64,000 nucleotides of DNA from NCBI GenBank assembly GCA_964573105.1, contig CAZNIS010000023.1, forward strand, positions 9,202-73,201, written 5' to 3'. The notes under the pieces are model-generated. The model saw nothing but the letters and a program-made list of their open reading frames with translations, ran no database searches and was not told where the DNA came from. Source of the DNA: CAKZSB01 sp964573105. Its GTDB lineage: Bacteria > Pseudomonadota > Gammaproteobacteria > Granulosicoccales > Granulosicoccaceae. Made by a program: the position numbers and the translations under genes. Each line of letters begins with the position of its first letter. Positions within the stretch are counted from its first letter, which is position 1. Positions 52,465 to 62,304 of this stretch are shown here, in pieces.

Positions 52465-53808
52465 CAGTTGTTCAAAGTGCGGGTTGAGCAACCGCCGCTC
52501 CGGGTCAAGTCGATCGCGAACAGCGGTAAACTGCTCGACTCTATCGCCGTAGGCCTGCAATACATCTTCACGTGTCAGGTGCGGGCTCTGATTGAACAGC
52601 GGCTTGCCGCCATAGCGTCGACAAAATGCATTGTAGGCAATCATAAACTTGTCCCATTCCGGCCCGCCGGTCGCCACCGGATCGATGGTCATTACGTCGC
52701 CGTCCCACGAGTAGGAGAAAAGCGAGTAGCGCGATTGTGATACGCGGTAACCCACGTTGAGCAGATCGGGGCGGTATTTGTGCGTCTCGTAGTAGTCTTC
52801 ACAAAACTGTTTGTAGGCGATCAGTACCTGCGGGAAGATGTGCTCTGGAAATGCCTGAATGCCAAAGGTGAATCGCGACAGTCGCGGGCGCCGACTGTAG
52901 CGAGTCGTCTGATCGACTGGATTGGTGTTGGCGGCCTTGATAAATCGTTCCAGCGACCAGCGCGATAGGCCCTGCATCAAATTGAGTGCGCCATTGCGCA
53001 GCCAGTGGAATGGCAGCAAGCGGATGACTCTTGCCGTGGGGGCGACCAGCCACGCAACACCGACGTTGCGCAGCGTCCATACCCATTTTTGGCGTATGCG
53101 AGAGGCGTCGCCCGGTGTGCGCAGCATGACCGTCACGCGATCGGCTATTGGAAAGATGTAGAGCATCATCGACGCGTGCTGTCGTTTCAGCATCGGTAGC
53201 TGCTCGATAAAGCGCGTGGTACTGAACGTGATGTGTTCAACTGCCAGTGAAGTCAGTGTGGTGGTCCGAAAGGTCACACGCAATACGATACCGAGCATGC
53301 CATAGCTGCCGCGCAGAGCAGTGATCATGTCTTCGTCAGACTCGTCTACATCGATGATTGTACCGTCCGCCAGCGCCACCCTAAAGGCGCAGGCGTAGGC
53401 GCCAAACTGGCCGTATTCGCCCGGTGCAGAACCGTCTTTGCTGTCACAGGTGGCAAGGCTGCCGAGAGTCACCGGGCCAACTTGCAGGTTGATGTAAAAA
53501 TTCCTGCCGCGTGCTGCCAGTTCGCGCGCGACATCCTGATACAAAGCGCCGGCCTCAACCGTGACATGTGTATCCGTGACCTCGATGATGCTGTCCAACT
53601 CACTCATATCGACAATGGTGCCACTGTCGGCAGTGACGCAGGCGGTCGTCGAATGAAAATGTCCCATCGCCCGGACCGGTGAGGGATACTGCGTCGCATT
53701 GGTCAAAATCGTGACTACCTCGGCCTCGCTTTTTGGGCGTGCAATTGCACCCGGACGAGTCCTGACCGTACCTGCCCAGTTATTTATAGTCTCTGTATTC
53801 ATGCTCAT
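52453..53808 (-). CDS. FAD-binding lactone-oxidase-like flavoprotein
   Basis: 451 residues, VAO/PCMH fold as in L-gulonolactone and D-arabinono-1,4-lactone oxidases. RPKSEAEVV, VRAMGHFHSTTACV and LGSLATCDSKDGSAPGEYGQF build the FAD site, and a C-terminal substrate domain ends in DPERRLLNPHFEQLL. The ATG overlaps the upstream oxygenase-like stop (ATGA), so it is the third gene of a coupled oxidative cluster. The actual substrate is likely not ascorbate-related given the neighbours. Confidence 0.85.
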   Translation of the reverse strand: MSMNTETINNWAGTVRTRPGAIARPKSEAEVVTILTNATQYPSPVRAMGHFHSTTACVTADSGTIVDMSELDSIIEVTDTHVTVEAGALYQDVARELAARGRNFYINLQVGPVTLGSLATCDSKDGSAPGEYGQFGAYACAFRVALADGTIIDVDESDEDMITALRGSYGMLGIVLRVTFRTTTLTSLAVEHITFSTTRFIEQLPMLKRQHASMMLYIFPIADRVTVMLRTPGDASRIRQKWVWTLRNVGVAWLVAPTARVIRLLPFHWLRNGALNLMQGLSRWSLERFIKAANTNPVDQTTRYSRRPRLSRFTFGIQAFPEHIFPQVLIAYKQFCEDYYETHKYRPDLLNVGYRVSQSRYSLFSYSWDGDVMTIDPVATGGPEWDKFMIAYNAFCRRYGGKPLFNQSPHLTREDVLQAYGDRVEQFTAVRDRLDPERRLLNPHFEQLLYG

Positions 53809-55109
53809 TGGCGCAAGTCATTGGATGGCGCTGTGGCAACTGCAGCGGAATCGATTGGTTTGGCGAAGCGCCATTTGTCCAGCGCGGTGCCGGATAAGCA
53901 GACGTGTCGTGGTGGTGGATCGCCAACAATGGACAGTTGGCCGGCATCCTTACGCAAGTCCCAGACATGCGCGGATGCCCAATGAATAATCAGTTCGGTC
54001 AGCCAGCTAAACCAGCCTTTGCTCTGCAAAAATCCGATGACCCGCAAGATCCACCAGGCTATCGTGCCGACGATGCGCTCGTACCAGCGTATTTTAAGCT
54101 TCAGCACCTGGCTGGTTGGCCTGCCCGCCAGTTTCTCGATCAGCACTTTGGGCGTCAAACAGATCGGATTCCAGGCACCCAGTGTGATGCGGCTGATAAT
54201 ATTGTGGCGCACATAGTCCACCAGGGTGTCGAGCAGTGCCTCGCCATCGTCTGTGACGCCGCGATAGCGCTGCATGGCTATCTCATGCAGTGTCGAGGTG
54301 TCATAAAAGCCCTGAAGATTTTCGACAATCTTTGGATCAATACCCAGCATCAACCCGACAGCATTCCAACGATGCAGATAGGTTTCGATGAAGTCGTCGT
54401 CCAGCAGCATGCCCATGCGCAGCAAACCGGCCACCACGACGTGATGAAACGTCAGCAGGGTATAGGCCATGAGCTCCTGTGACAGCGGTTGCGTGCGCGA
54501 GGTTGCCCACTGGCCGGTGAACGGCATGGTGCCGGTCTCATCACGTGGATCTTCCAGATTCATCTGATGGCGAATGACCGAATGGATCAGGCGTATCTTG
54601 TTGCACGCGGCGATGCCATTGCCGCTTTGCTCGAACGCCCCTTCGGTAATGACGTCGAGTACGAACTGCGCAGTCTCCGGCAGGCGTTTGGGTATTTCCC
54701 GCGGGTCATTGAGGCGTCCGGTGCTGCCCAGTTGCTCGGCCTCTGGCATCCAGCAATAGCAGGATGGCAGGCTCGCAAATGCCAGCACCATGAATGACAA
54801 TACGCCGCGACTGCGAAAAAAATGCCCGCCCGTTCTGAAAATCGCAGGGTCGATCCATGCAGCGTTCGGCAGCGTTTGTCGAGCACGGAAAAACTCGTGA
54901 ATTGGCTCGTCGATGCAGCCTTCGCGTAAAAGGTAGTCGAGCCGATCGGTGTGCAGTTGTTTGCCGTGGCGCAGGTGCGCAAACAGCGCGGCCGCGCGAT
55001 GGTTGTGCGGCGACTCACCGAGAAAGTTGGCGACGATCGGATCGAGCTCGGGGTCGCCGACGGTGGCGAGATAGTCCAGATAGGGTGGGGTGAATACTTC
55101 GGCGCCCAT
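53805..55109 (-). CDS. Rubber-oxygenase/MpaB-family haem protein
   Basis: 434 residues. FRTGGHFFRSRGVLSFMVLAFASLPSCYCW and K171-IRLIH-SVIRH181 correspond to the DUF2236 region of latex-clearing protein (Lcp) and MpaB. In Lcp a histidine in this helix ligates haem b and oxidatively cleaves polyisoprene double bonds. A hydrophobic segment near the C-terminus (IVGTIAWWILRVIGFLQ) suggests membrane association, unlike exported Lcp; no signal peptide. It lies 3 bp after the desaturase-like gene. Probably oxidises an isoprenoid or lipid alkene. Confidence 0.85.
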   Translation of the reverse strand: MGAEVFTPPYLDYLATVGDPELDPIVANFLGESPHNHRAAALFAHLRHGKQLHTDRLDYLLREGCIDEPIHEFFRARQTLPNAAWIDPAIFRTGGHFFRSRGVLSFMVLAFASLPSCYCWMPEAEQLGSTGRLNDPREIPKRLPETAQFVLDVITEGAFEQSGNGIAACNKIRLIHSVIRHQMNLEDPRDETGTMPFTGQWATSRTQPLSQELMAYTLLTFHHVVVAGLLRMGMLLDDDFIETYLHRWNAVGLMLGIDPKIVENLQGFYDTSTLHEIAMQRYRGVTDDGEALLDTLVDYVRHNIISRITLGAWNPICLTPKVLIEKLAGRPTSQVLKLKIRWYERIVGTIAWWILRVIGFLQSKGWFSWLTELIIHWASAHVWDLRKDAGQLSIVGDPPPRHVCLSGTALDKWRFAKPIDSAAVATAPSNDLRQ

Positions 55110-55112
55110 TGC

Positions 55113-57005
55113 CTAGAACCCCGCCAGTTTTGCCAGCCCCTGTCCGATCAGGCGGATTGGCATCCAGATCGGCCACCAGTTGCTCCACGACTTTTGTTTG
55201 AAATAGCGCTTGCGATCGTATTCGCGAAACGGCTTGAATGCGGCTGGCTCCTCCAGCGCCCACACTTCGCAACGCGGCTGATCAGAGCTGGTTTTATCGA
55301 GCAGCGTGTTGACGGCATGGCGCGCTGCTTCGTTGGCGCCCTCCATGGTGGCTAGATCGGTGAGGGTTTGCACATAGTCTGATGCGAGCAGAAGATTGTC
55401 GATGCCGGTCTGCACCTGCGGGCGCAGTTGCCAGGTGTTGACGCGGTTGACTAGCAGCGGCTCCTTGTTTTGCAGTATCGCTTCCCGATTGCGAACAAGG
55501 CCCTCGATCTTGCCCATGCCTGCAACCCCGGCATCCAGCGCATAGACAATATCGTAGTCCAGACACCAGTGGACCAGGTTTTCATCGTCCAGTTTGGCCT
55601 GTGGCCAGTGGCGCAGGCTGGTTTTAACATCGGTCCAGACCTCTTCCATCACCTGTTCGCGGGTCAGTTCAAAAGCCGGTTTGTTGTACAGCCGACCGCG
55701 TCCGTCGACCCAGTCGGAGATATCGACCGAGAGGATATTCTGTACTGTGCCATCGCCGTAGTCGGCCATGTCGATCTCTGGCCAGTAGTGCACGCACTGA
55801 AAAATCGTGGTCAGCGCAAATGGCGAATCCACATTGATCGAGTGGCCGGGCATGTCGGGCACATGGGGCTGGCCCGGCGATGGCTTGAGATAAAACTGCA
55901 ATCCATTCATCCACGCCACGCTGTGGCGCAGTTGTTCAATCTTTTTCAATGCGGGGTCAGAATCTGCCAGTGCAGTCCATTCAGTAACCAGCGGAGTGGT
56001 GTCGGCCGGGTCGGTATTGCTGCACAAGAGTTTCGCCATGCGCTCGACTGGTACAGCACTGATGTAGTAGTCGCCGCTGACCCGAATTGTCTCATCGTCG
56101 ATGAAATCGTAGTCAGTGATGCCGTAGCGATTACAATCGAGTACGTGCGCGATGCGATCGACTTTTTTCCCCGGCCGCACATTGCGACTGCGTTCGACAG
56201 TGACGCCGCTTATCAATCCATCTTCAACATGAAACTCGGTGGCTGTGGCGTTGATGTGATATTTCAGTCCGCGCCCGATCAGATATTTAAGCCAGGGATG
56301 AATCCACATTTCGTTGGTGGGGCCGCGCAGGATTCGGTCGGGGAACTCATCCCAAAACCCCAGCAGCGTCTGCACCCAGACATTGCCGTTGGTCCGCGTG
56401 CTGACCTTGCGCGGGTCGGCGGCAACCAGGGTGCGCGTCATGTTGGCCAGATAGCGCTGGTAGTTCAGTGATTTGTTTTGCGCATCGATGAAATGCCACC
56501 AGGGCGTCTGCTCGTATTCATCGTCGCGGCGCTCCTGGCAACTTGTCATGATCTGCCAAATGCGCATGGCATAGAACAAGCGCTCACCAAACTTGAATTT
56601 GATCTTTGGCTGGTCGCGAACGAATTTCCACAGCTTGTAGAACCCGCCGGCATCGTGCGGCATTTTTGACGGCACAATGTTGGGGCGATGGCGAAAGCTG
56701 TTGAAGGAAGCTTTCTCAACCATGATCAGCTGGTCGACGATATTCTGGTCGGTATCCCAGTAGGGCGTGTTCGCCATGGTGTCGATGATATGGCGATAGT
56801 AGGCGGGGAAAAAGCGAAAGCCGTGCTCGGCCGGCAGGTCGTGGCGACCGTCGACGCCAGTATCGGCACAGCCGAGGCTGCGCGCTTTGCCGCCCGGGAT
56901 ATCGTGATGTTCGTAAACTTCTACTTCGAAGCCTTTATCAAGCAGATGGTGCGCAGCACTCAAGCCCGCAATGCCGCCACCGATCACTACCACTTTACCG
57001 GCCAC
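55113..57005 (-). CDS. Phytoene-desaturase/HpnE-like flavoprotein
   Basis: 630 residues. FAD-binding VVVIGGGIAGLSAAHHLLDKGF with VYEHHDIPGGKARSLG and the C-terminal LLLASDYVQTLTDLATMEGANEAARHAVN match carotenoid desaturase and hydroxysqualene dehydroxylase proteins. It is longer than HpnE (about 430), with insertions such as YQRYLANMTRTLVAADPRKVSTRTNGNV. The start is GTG 57005 with AGGGGAG upstream. First gene of the oxidative cluster. Confidence 0.88.
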   Translation of the reverse strand: MAGKVVVIGGGIAGLSAAHHLLDKGFEVEVYEHHDIPGGKARSLGCADTGVDGRHDLPAEHGFRFFPAYYRHIIDTMANTPYWDTDQNIVDQLIMVEKASFNSFRHRPNIVPSKMPHDAGGFYKLWKFVRDQPKIKFKFGERLFYAMRIWQIMTSCQERRDDEYEQTPWWHFIDAQNKSLNYQRYLANMTRTLVAADPRKVSTRTNGNVWVQTLLGFWDEFPDRILRGPTNEMWIHPWLKYLIGRGLKYHINATATEFHVEDGLISGVTVERSRNVRPGKKVDRIAHVLDCNRYGITDYDFIDDETIRVSGDYYISAVPVERMAKLLCSNTDPADTTPLVTEWTALADSDPALKKIEQLRHSVAWMNGLQFYLKPSPGQPHVPDMPGHSINVDSPFALTTIFQCVHYWPEIDMADYGDGTVQNILSVDISDWVDGRGRLYNKPAFELTREQVMEEVWTDVKTSLRHWPQAKLDDENLVHWCLDYDIVYALDAGVAGMGKIEGLVRNREAILQNKEPLLVNRVNTWQLRPQVQTGIDNLLLASDYVQTLTDLATMEGANEAARHAVNTLLDKTSSDQPRCEVWALEEPAAFKPFREYDRKRYFKQKSWSNWWPIWMPIRLIGQGLAKLAGF

Positions 57006-57139
57006 TTCGCTCCCCTGATGGATGGCTAGAGAACCTCAAGACTAACGGTATCAGATCATCGGTGGAAGATCTCCAAAGTGGTCTTTTTACCGTTTTTTTG
57101 CGCTCGCGGCGGCGCCACACCGGACCCACTCGCGCCTGG

Positions 57140-60100
57140 CTACGCGTTTTGGCAGGACGTCAGCATCTCGATCGCGCGCCGATAACCGGGCAGTTCGCGT
57201 CCTTGTGTGGTGGCGTCAATCTCCCGCTGAAGAGTGCATTGCGATTCGGCTGATCGATCGTGGTGTGCCAGGCTGGTCGCGCACTTGAGGCGCCATAGCG
57301 GGGTCTCGATTTCGCCGGCGAGCGTGTGCGCGCGACGCAAACTGACTAGGGCGTGTTCCGGCTCGCTGCTGTTTGCCGAACACTGGCGGGCCTCTATCTC
57401 GCCGCGTATGCGCCACACCTCCGGGGCGTCGCAATCGCGGCGCAGTCGCGCCAGCGCCGCATCGGCCAGCCGCAGGTTTTCAAAGGCCTGATCGAAGTCG
57501 TTGTGCTCGCCGTAAGCCTCGGCCAGCACAGCGTGATAGAACGGTAGTGAAATAGAGTTGCCAACCTTGATCAGTTCATTTAGCGCATCGCTGATTGCAG
57601 TGATGAGTGCCGGCTCGCGGCACAGTCGATATTGTGCCGCAGCCAGGTGAAACCGGCTCATGGCCTGGAAATCGGGATAGCCGTACTCGGCGGATAACTC
57701 CATGCCCTCGCGGGCCACGTTCTCACAGGCGCTGTAGTCGCTGCGTTTGAAGTGGCAGCGCGCGCCATTGGCCAGTGCAAAGGCGAGGCTGCGCTTGTGG
57801 TCGAACTCGCGTGCGTGCGCGATGGACCTGGCGGTGTGCTCGCCGGCGGTGTCAAGCTGTCCCAGGCCGCAGTACGCCATCGCCGCGTAAGACAAGCTCG
57901 CCATCAGTGGGTCCTGGCCGTAGAGCAACGCGTGTGAGGCGTGCAGTTGCGGTTGATACATCGCGCTCGCCTTTTGTGAGTGGTGAAGCGAGTCGGTCAG
58001 CGGACCGGTGTAGGAGAGTGTCACGCCCATCACCACATGGGTTTCCAGCAACAGGTCATCGTTCTGCAGTTGCTCGGCCAGGGTTAGAAGCTGATCAGCG
58101 TAGCGCGTTGCGCTTTCAAATTCGCCGCGCACCAGATTGTAGGCCCACAAGCCACTTAGCACCTGTGCATGCGTGGGTGTGCCGGCGACTGAATCCAGCA
58201 GGTCGGCGGCACGGTTATAGGTGCTGAGCACTTGCTGGTTGCTGTAGCCTTTGGTGGCGATTAGTGCCGGGCCCTGCGCCATGCGCAAACTCAGTTCGAG
58301 TGTTCTTTTCTCATCGCTGTCAGGCATTTGCGACAGCGCATACTCGCCGTGGCGCAGGTGCTCAACAGCCTCTTGATTGGCGCTGACAGCGCTCGCCTGG
58401 CGACCGGCCTGGGTCCAGTACTGCACCGCCCGCACGTATTCTTCGGCGTCGCGAAAGTGGGTTGCCACCAATTCAGGGCGGGCGCTGGCGGTTTGCGGAA
58501 AGTGTTCGACCAGTGCCTGCGCGATGCGCAAATGTAGCGCCTGGCGCTGGCGGCGCAGCAGACTGTTGTAGGCGGCGTCGCGAATCAGGGCGTGTTTGAA
58601 GACAAAGCGCGATGTAGTGGTACCTGGCAACTGAGCCAGCATATCGTCCTCGACCAATATATGCAGGGCGCGGTCGACTTCGTCGGTGGGCAGTTCAGCG
58701 ACACGCAGCAGCAAATCGCTGGTAAATTCACGGCCGATCGCGGCGCTGGTTTGCACCAGCTGTTTGATCTCGCCCAGTCGGTCCAGGCGCGCCATCAGCG
58801 AGTCCTGAAGTGAAGCGGGTACCAGGCTAGACGCCGCGTCGTGCAGCGAGGGCGCATGGTCGGAGTCATCGCGTTGTGAGATCGCCTCCAGTGCGCCGCG
58901 CGTCAGTTCTTCTATGTACAGCGGAATGCCGTCGGCACGTTCCAGAATCTTTTGCGTCAGCGGCGCAGGCAGGTCTGCCTCCTCAGCCAGATCGTGAATC
59001 ATCTCGGCACCGCTGCTGGCGTCGAGTCGGCGCAGGCTGATCTTGCGAAAATGCGGCAGTGACAACTGAAACTCAGTGCGCGCTGAAATCAGTAGCAGCG
59101 TCTGCGTGTCGTCCAGTCGCGACGACAGCTCGTGCAACAGATCGAGCGTGGTCGGATCGATCCAGTGCAGATCTTCGACCACCACCAACAGCGGTAGTTG
59201 TGCCGCATGTGACAGGATCCATTCGATGAACACCTCGATCGTGGCCTGTTTCAGTCGCTGCGGTGCGAGGTTGCTGCGTGGGTAGCGCTCGGTCGGCGGC
59301 AAGCCGTAGCTCTGTGCCAGCAGGCCAATATTCTGCTCAGCCGATTGCGACCATTCCCGAACATATGTCTCCAGCCGCTCACGCTTGATCTCGACTGGAT
59401 CCTCCGGCGTGAAATTGGCCAGGCGCTGGAACTGATACATGATTGGGAACAGTGCCGTATTGGTCTGGTAGGGCTCGCAGAAAAATCGCAGCGTGGCATA
59501 CGGCTCGTTGTCGAGCTCGTCAGTCAGTATGCGCACCAGCCGCGACTTGCCGATACCGGCAGCCCCGCGTAACAACACGGCGCTGCCGCGTCGATGGCGC
59601 GATGCGTCGCGCCATGACGACAGCAGGCTCTGGTATTCATCGCCGCGTCCGCACAGACGAGTGAATCGGCGGCCGATCTGAATCGCCTCAAAGCGGCTCG
59701 CGACACGCCGGGTTCCGGTAACTTGCCACAACGCCATCGGGCGATTGAAACCGCGCAGCAGCTGATCGGGTATTTTCTCGTAGAGAAATACGTCGCCACA
59801 GAGCGATCGGGTGCGCGCCGAGATCACGATGCCATTGGGTGGCGCCTGATCCTGCAGGCGGGCAGCAAGGTTCGGGGGTTCGCCGGTAGCCGATGGCTCC
59901 TGCAGATTGTCATCCAGCCATTGCAATTCGCTGACAACCACTTCACCGGTCGCGATTCCAATGCGAATTTCCAGTTCCCGATCCAGTTCCGGCAGCGGGC
60001 GCAGGGTCTTGATCTTCTCGATTGCCAGCAGCGCCGATCTAACCGCGCGCTCCGGGTCGTACTCGTTGGCGCGCGGATAGCCGAAATAGGCCAGGATGCC

Positions 60101-60499
60101 ATCGCCAACAAATCGGGTCAGAGTGCCCCCAAATTGCAATATTAAAGGTGTGAGTGCTCCCTGATATTGACGAATTACCTGATCCAGATCCTCTGGATCA
60201 AGTTGAACAGACAACGCAGTCGAGCCGACCAGATCGCAAAACATGACCGTAACCTGGCGTCTCTCGCCGTGGTTGATCTGCGTATTGCCAATACCGGGAG
60301 CCGGCTCTGCGATCCGCGTTCGCGATTGACTGATCGCGCGCAGAATGTGTTTTCTATGACCCAGCGAAGCGATACCGATCGCGCGCAAGTCATCATCACT
60401 CAGTTCATCGAGCAAGTCTGGGCCAATATTGTTGCTCTCGAAGAGCGGCAGGTATTGCTGCAGGCTCAGTTGCGAAAGCAGATCAGCGATGTCACGCAA
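57140..60499 (-). CDS. SAM domain-class III cyclase-AAA ATPase-TPR signalling protein
   Basis: 1119 residues. A SAM domain (about 1-60) is followed by a class III adenylyl/guanylyl cyclase domain (78-220) with metal Asp89 (FCDLVGSTAL) and Asp133 (FVGDGILAYFG), plus Asn210/Arg214 in PPNLAARL. A P-loop ATPase domain follows (Walker A GAAGIGKS 312-319; Walker B LLVVVEDLHW), then a TPR-rich half. Metal and transition-state residues are present, so the cyclase may be active; Ser203 sits where Thr or Asp usually selects the base. The start is TTG 60499 without a clear ribosome site. It is a cytoplasmic STAND-type signalling protein of unknown trigger. Confidence 0.87.
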   Translation of the reverse strand: MRDIADLLSQLSLQQYLPLFESNNIGPDLLDELSDDDLRAIGIASLGHRKHILRAISQSRTRIAEPAPGIGNTQINHGERRQVTVMFCDLVGSTALSVQLDPEDLDQVIRQYQGALTPLILQFGGTLTRFVGDGILAYFGYPRANEYDPERAVRSALLAIEKIKTLRPLPELDRELEIRIGIATGEVVVSELQWLDDNLQEPSATGEPPNLAARLQDQAPPNGIVISARTRSLCGDVFLYEKIPDQLLRGFNRPMALWQVTGTRRVASRFEAIQIGRRFTRLCGRGDEYQSLLSSWRDASRHRRGSAVLLRGAAGIGKSRLVRILTDELDNEPYATLRFFCEPYQTNTALFPIMYQFQRLANFTPEDPVEIKRERLETYVREWSQSAEQNIGLLAQSYGLPPTERYPRSNLAPQRLKQATIEVFIEWILSHAAQLPLLVVVEDLHWIDPTTLDLLHELSSRLDDTQTLLLISARTEFQLSLPHFRKISLRRLDASSGAEMIHDLAEEADLPAPLTQKILERADGIPLYIEELTRGALEAISQRDDSDHAPSLHDAASSLVPASLQDSLMARLDRLGEIKQLVQTSAAIGREFTSDLLLRVAELPTDEVDRALHILVEDDMLAQLPGTTTSRFVFKHALIRDAAYNSLLRRQRQALHLRIAQALVEHFPQTASARPELVATHFRDAEEYVRAVQYWTQAGRQASAVSANQEAVEHLRHGEYALSQMPDSDEKRTLELSLRMAQGPALIATKGYSNQQVLSTYNRAADLLDSVAGTPTHAQVLSGLWAYNLVRGEFESATRYADQLLTLAEQLQNDDLLLETHVVMGVTLSYTGPLTDSLHHSQKASAMYQPQLHASHALLYGQDPLMASLSYAAMAYCGLGQLDTAGEHTARSIAHAREFDHKRSLAFALANGARCHFKRSDYSACENVAREGMELSAEYGYPDFQAMSRFHLAAAQYRLCREPALITAISDALNELIKVGNSISLPFYHAVLAEAYGEHNDFDQAFENLRLADAALARLRRDCDAPEVWRIRGEIEARQCSANSSEPEHALVSLRRAHTLAGEIETPLWRLKCATSLAHHDRSAESQCTLQREIDATTQGRELPGYRRAIEMLTSCQNA

Positions 60500-60656
60500 T
60501 GCGGTAGCCCGGGCTGGCGTTGTAGTGGAAGTGGGGGCACGACCCGGTATCTACGGATCGCTGGCGGCAGGATGGTAACGCGTAAACACCACCGGCACCA
60601 TGTTATTGGCCAGTATTAGCGAGGCGGTCATCAATTGTCACGCCGATCGGCAACTT

Positions 60657-60676
60657 AATGGCTCGATTGAGCCATT
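60657..60676 (-). terminator. Stem-loop after dihaem peroxidase
   Basis: A perfect 8-bp stem AATGGCTC/GAGCCATT with a GATT loop lies 3 bp downstream of the peroxidase stop on the minus strand. A-T pairs extend its base, but a long T-run is lacking. Confidence 0.55.
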
Positions 60677-60679
60677 GAA

Positions 60680-61978
60680 TTACTCTGTGCTTGCAATATC
60701 CGCAGCGGGTGTCAGCGATCGCATGAAGGCAATCAGATTGGCCATGTCTTCTTCACTCAGTGGTGGTCGCTCGCGAATTTCATGCACGCCGGTGCCGGGT
60801 GCGTTCAGATAGTGCTCCATCACTTGTGCAAGCGATTGGTGGCGTCCGTCGTGAAAGTAGGGGGCAGTGACCGAGACATGTCGCAGCGTCGGCGTTTTGA
60901 ATGCGCCCGGCTGATGCAGTTGCTGCTCTCGGTTCATATACACCAGGTGGGTACACTGGTCTGGCTTTGCATCGCTGTAGCGGCCGACGCAGTTGAATTC
61001 GTCCAGTACCGCAGCCTGCGCGCCGAGTGATCGGCCGGCGTCGATGACTTCACCGGGTTTGGGATCGCGATTGCGTGTCAGGGTGCCGGTGTTGTGGAAA
61101 TCACCGTTGCTGAACAGCGGCCCGTTGTGGCATTGCAGACATTGCGTGCGCGCGTCGTCGATGAACAGTCGCGCGCCTTTGATCTCAGCGCGTGACAACG
61201 CGTGACGGTCGCCGATACTCGCGCCACTGGCCACCTTGTCGGCAAACTCGTCAAAGCGGCTGCGCGGCGGGGCAAGCGTGTGTTCGAAAGCGCCGATTGC
61301 CTTGCCGACATTGCTGAACACCCGGTTCACATGGTCACGTACCGATGGCGACAGTCGATGCCAGTTTCGCCGTTGCTCGCTATTGCCAAACGGACTCGCG
61401 TGATCGGGAAGGCCGGCGGTTAGCAGGTAGTCCTGAGCGCTGCCAAATATTTCCCGATACAGCGGTCCGTACCGAGGATCACTCAGAATAAAGCGCGTTA
61501 CCGCGACGCGGTCGTTGCCCATTTCATTGGCCGCCTCGATCGGCCCCAGTGCCTGCGACCACAGCGAGTCGCGTCGCCCGTCCCAGTAGAACCAGGTTTG
61601 CCAGGCCGCGCCGCTCAGCGTCGGCGTATTGCGGCTGGTCTGCCCGATCGCAGTCGCGGTGACCTGGCCGTCGGTGAATGCACGTCCAGCGTGGTGGCAA
61701 CTGACACAGGAAAAGGTGCCGGTGCTGCTCAGGCGAGGGTCGTGGAACAGCATTTCGCCGAGTTCACGGGCGGTCTTGTCGTTGGCGAAACGATTGGATG
61801 CCGATGCTGGCGTGCCCAGCGCCGAGAGGCTCAGGCTTGCAAAAATCCGGCGCTCTGACTCGGAGAATTCCTCGTCACCGCAGGCGACGAGTAGCAGAGC
61901 CAAACCGATTGGCAGCATGCCGCGGCACCAGCGGCAGTAGCCCGAAAGCACGCGCAAGACTGCGCAGGGACGAGGCAT
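60680..61978 (-). CDS. Dihaem cytochrome c peroxidase/MauG-like lipoprotein
   Basis: 432 residues from ATG 61978. The signal region ends in LPIGLALLLVAC-GDEE, a lipobox, so it is probably lipid-anchored in the periplasm. Haem motifs CVSCH and CLQCH are present, with TPTLRHVSVTAPYFHDGRH as the second-haem/peroxidase segment. It may reduce H2O2 or act as a MauG-type oxidant of another protein. Alternative starts: ATG 61918 (short signal) or TTG 62020. Confidence 0.87.
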   Translation of the reverse strand: MPRPCAVLRVLSGYCRWCRGMLPIGLALLLVACGDEEFSESERRIFASLSLSALGTPASASNRFANDKTARELGEMLFHDPRLSSTGTFSCVSCHHAGRAFTDGQVTATAIGQTSRNTPTLSGAAWQTWFYWDGRRDSLWSQALGPIEAANEMGNDRVAVTRFILSDPRYGPLYREIFGSAQDYLLTAGLPDHASPFGNSEQRRNWHRLSPSVRDHVNRVFSNVGKAIGAFEHTLAPPRSRFDEFADKVASGASIGDRHALSRAEIKGARLFIDDARTQCLQCHNGPLFSNGDFHNTGTLTRNRDPKPGEVIDAGRSLGAQAAVLDEFNCVGRYSDAKPDQCTHLVYMNREQQLHQPGAFKTPTLRHVSVTAPYFHDGRHQSLAQVMEHYLNAPGTGVHEIRERPPLSEEDMANLIAFMRSLTPAADIASTE

Positions 61979-62304
61979 GGCGATGAAGTGGACTGACCAG
62001 AGGTGCAGGCGGCGTAGCAAACGGTGGGCCAGTTAGCCGCTTGTTGTCTTGCCAACCTGCGTGGTGGTATCGATCTGTGTTTGCCCAGCGATATAGGCGG
62101 TAGCTTGCAATCAGGGTACGTCCACTCGGCGGCTGACAGCGTGCGTCATTGCAGGTGATGATGGAGCGACCCGGTACGGCAGTCTGTCGCGACGGATGGC
62201 TGCGGCAGAACTTATTGCGGCTGCCCGGCGCTCGACTTGTCGCTCGTGCTTACCGTATATTCAGGCGTCGCATTCAATTCGTTGGAAATGCCGGAGGAAC
62301 GACA

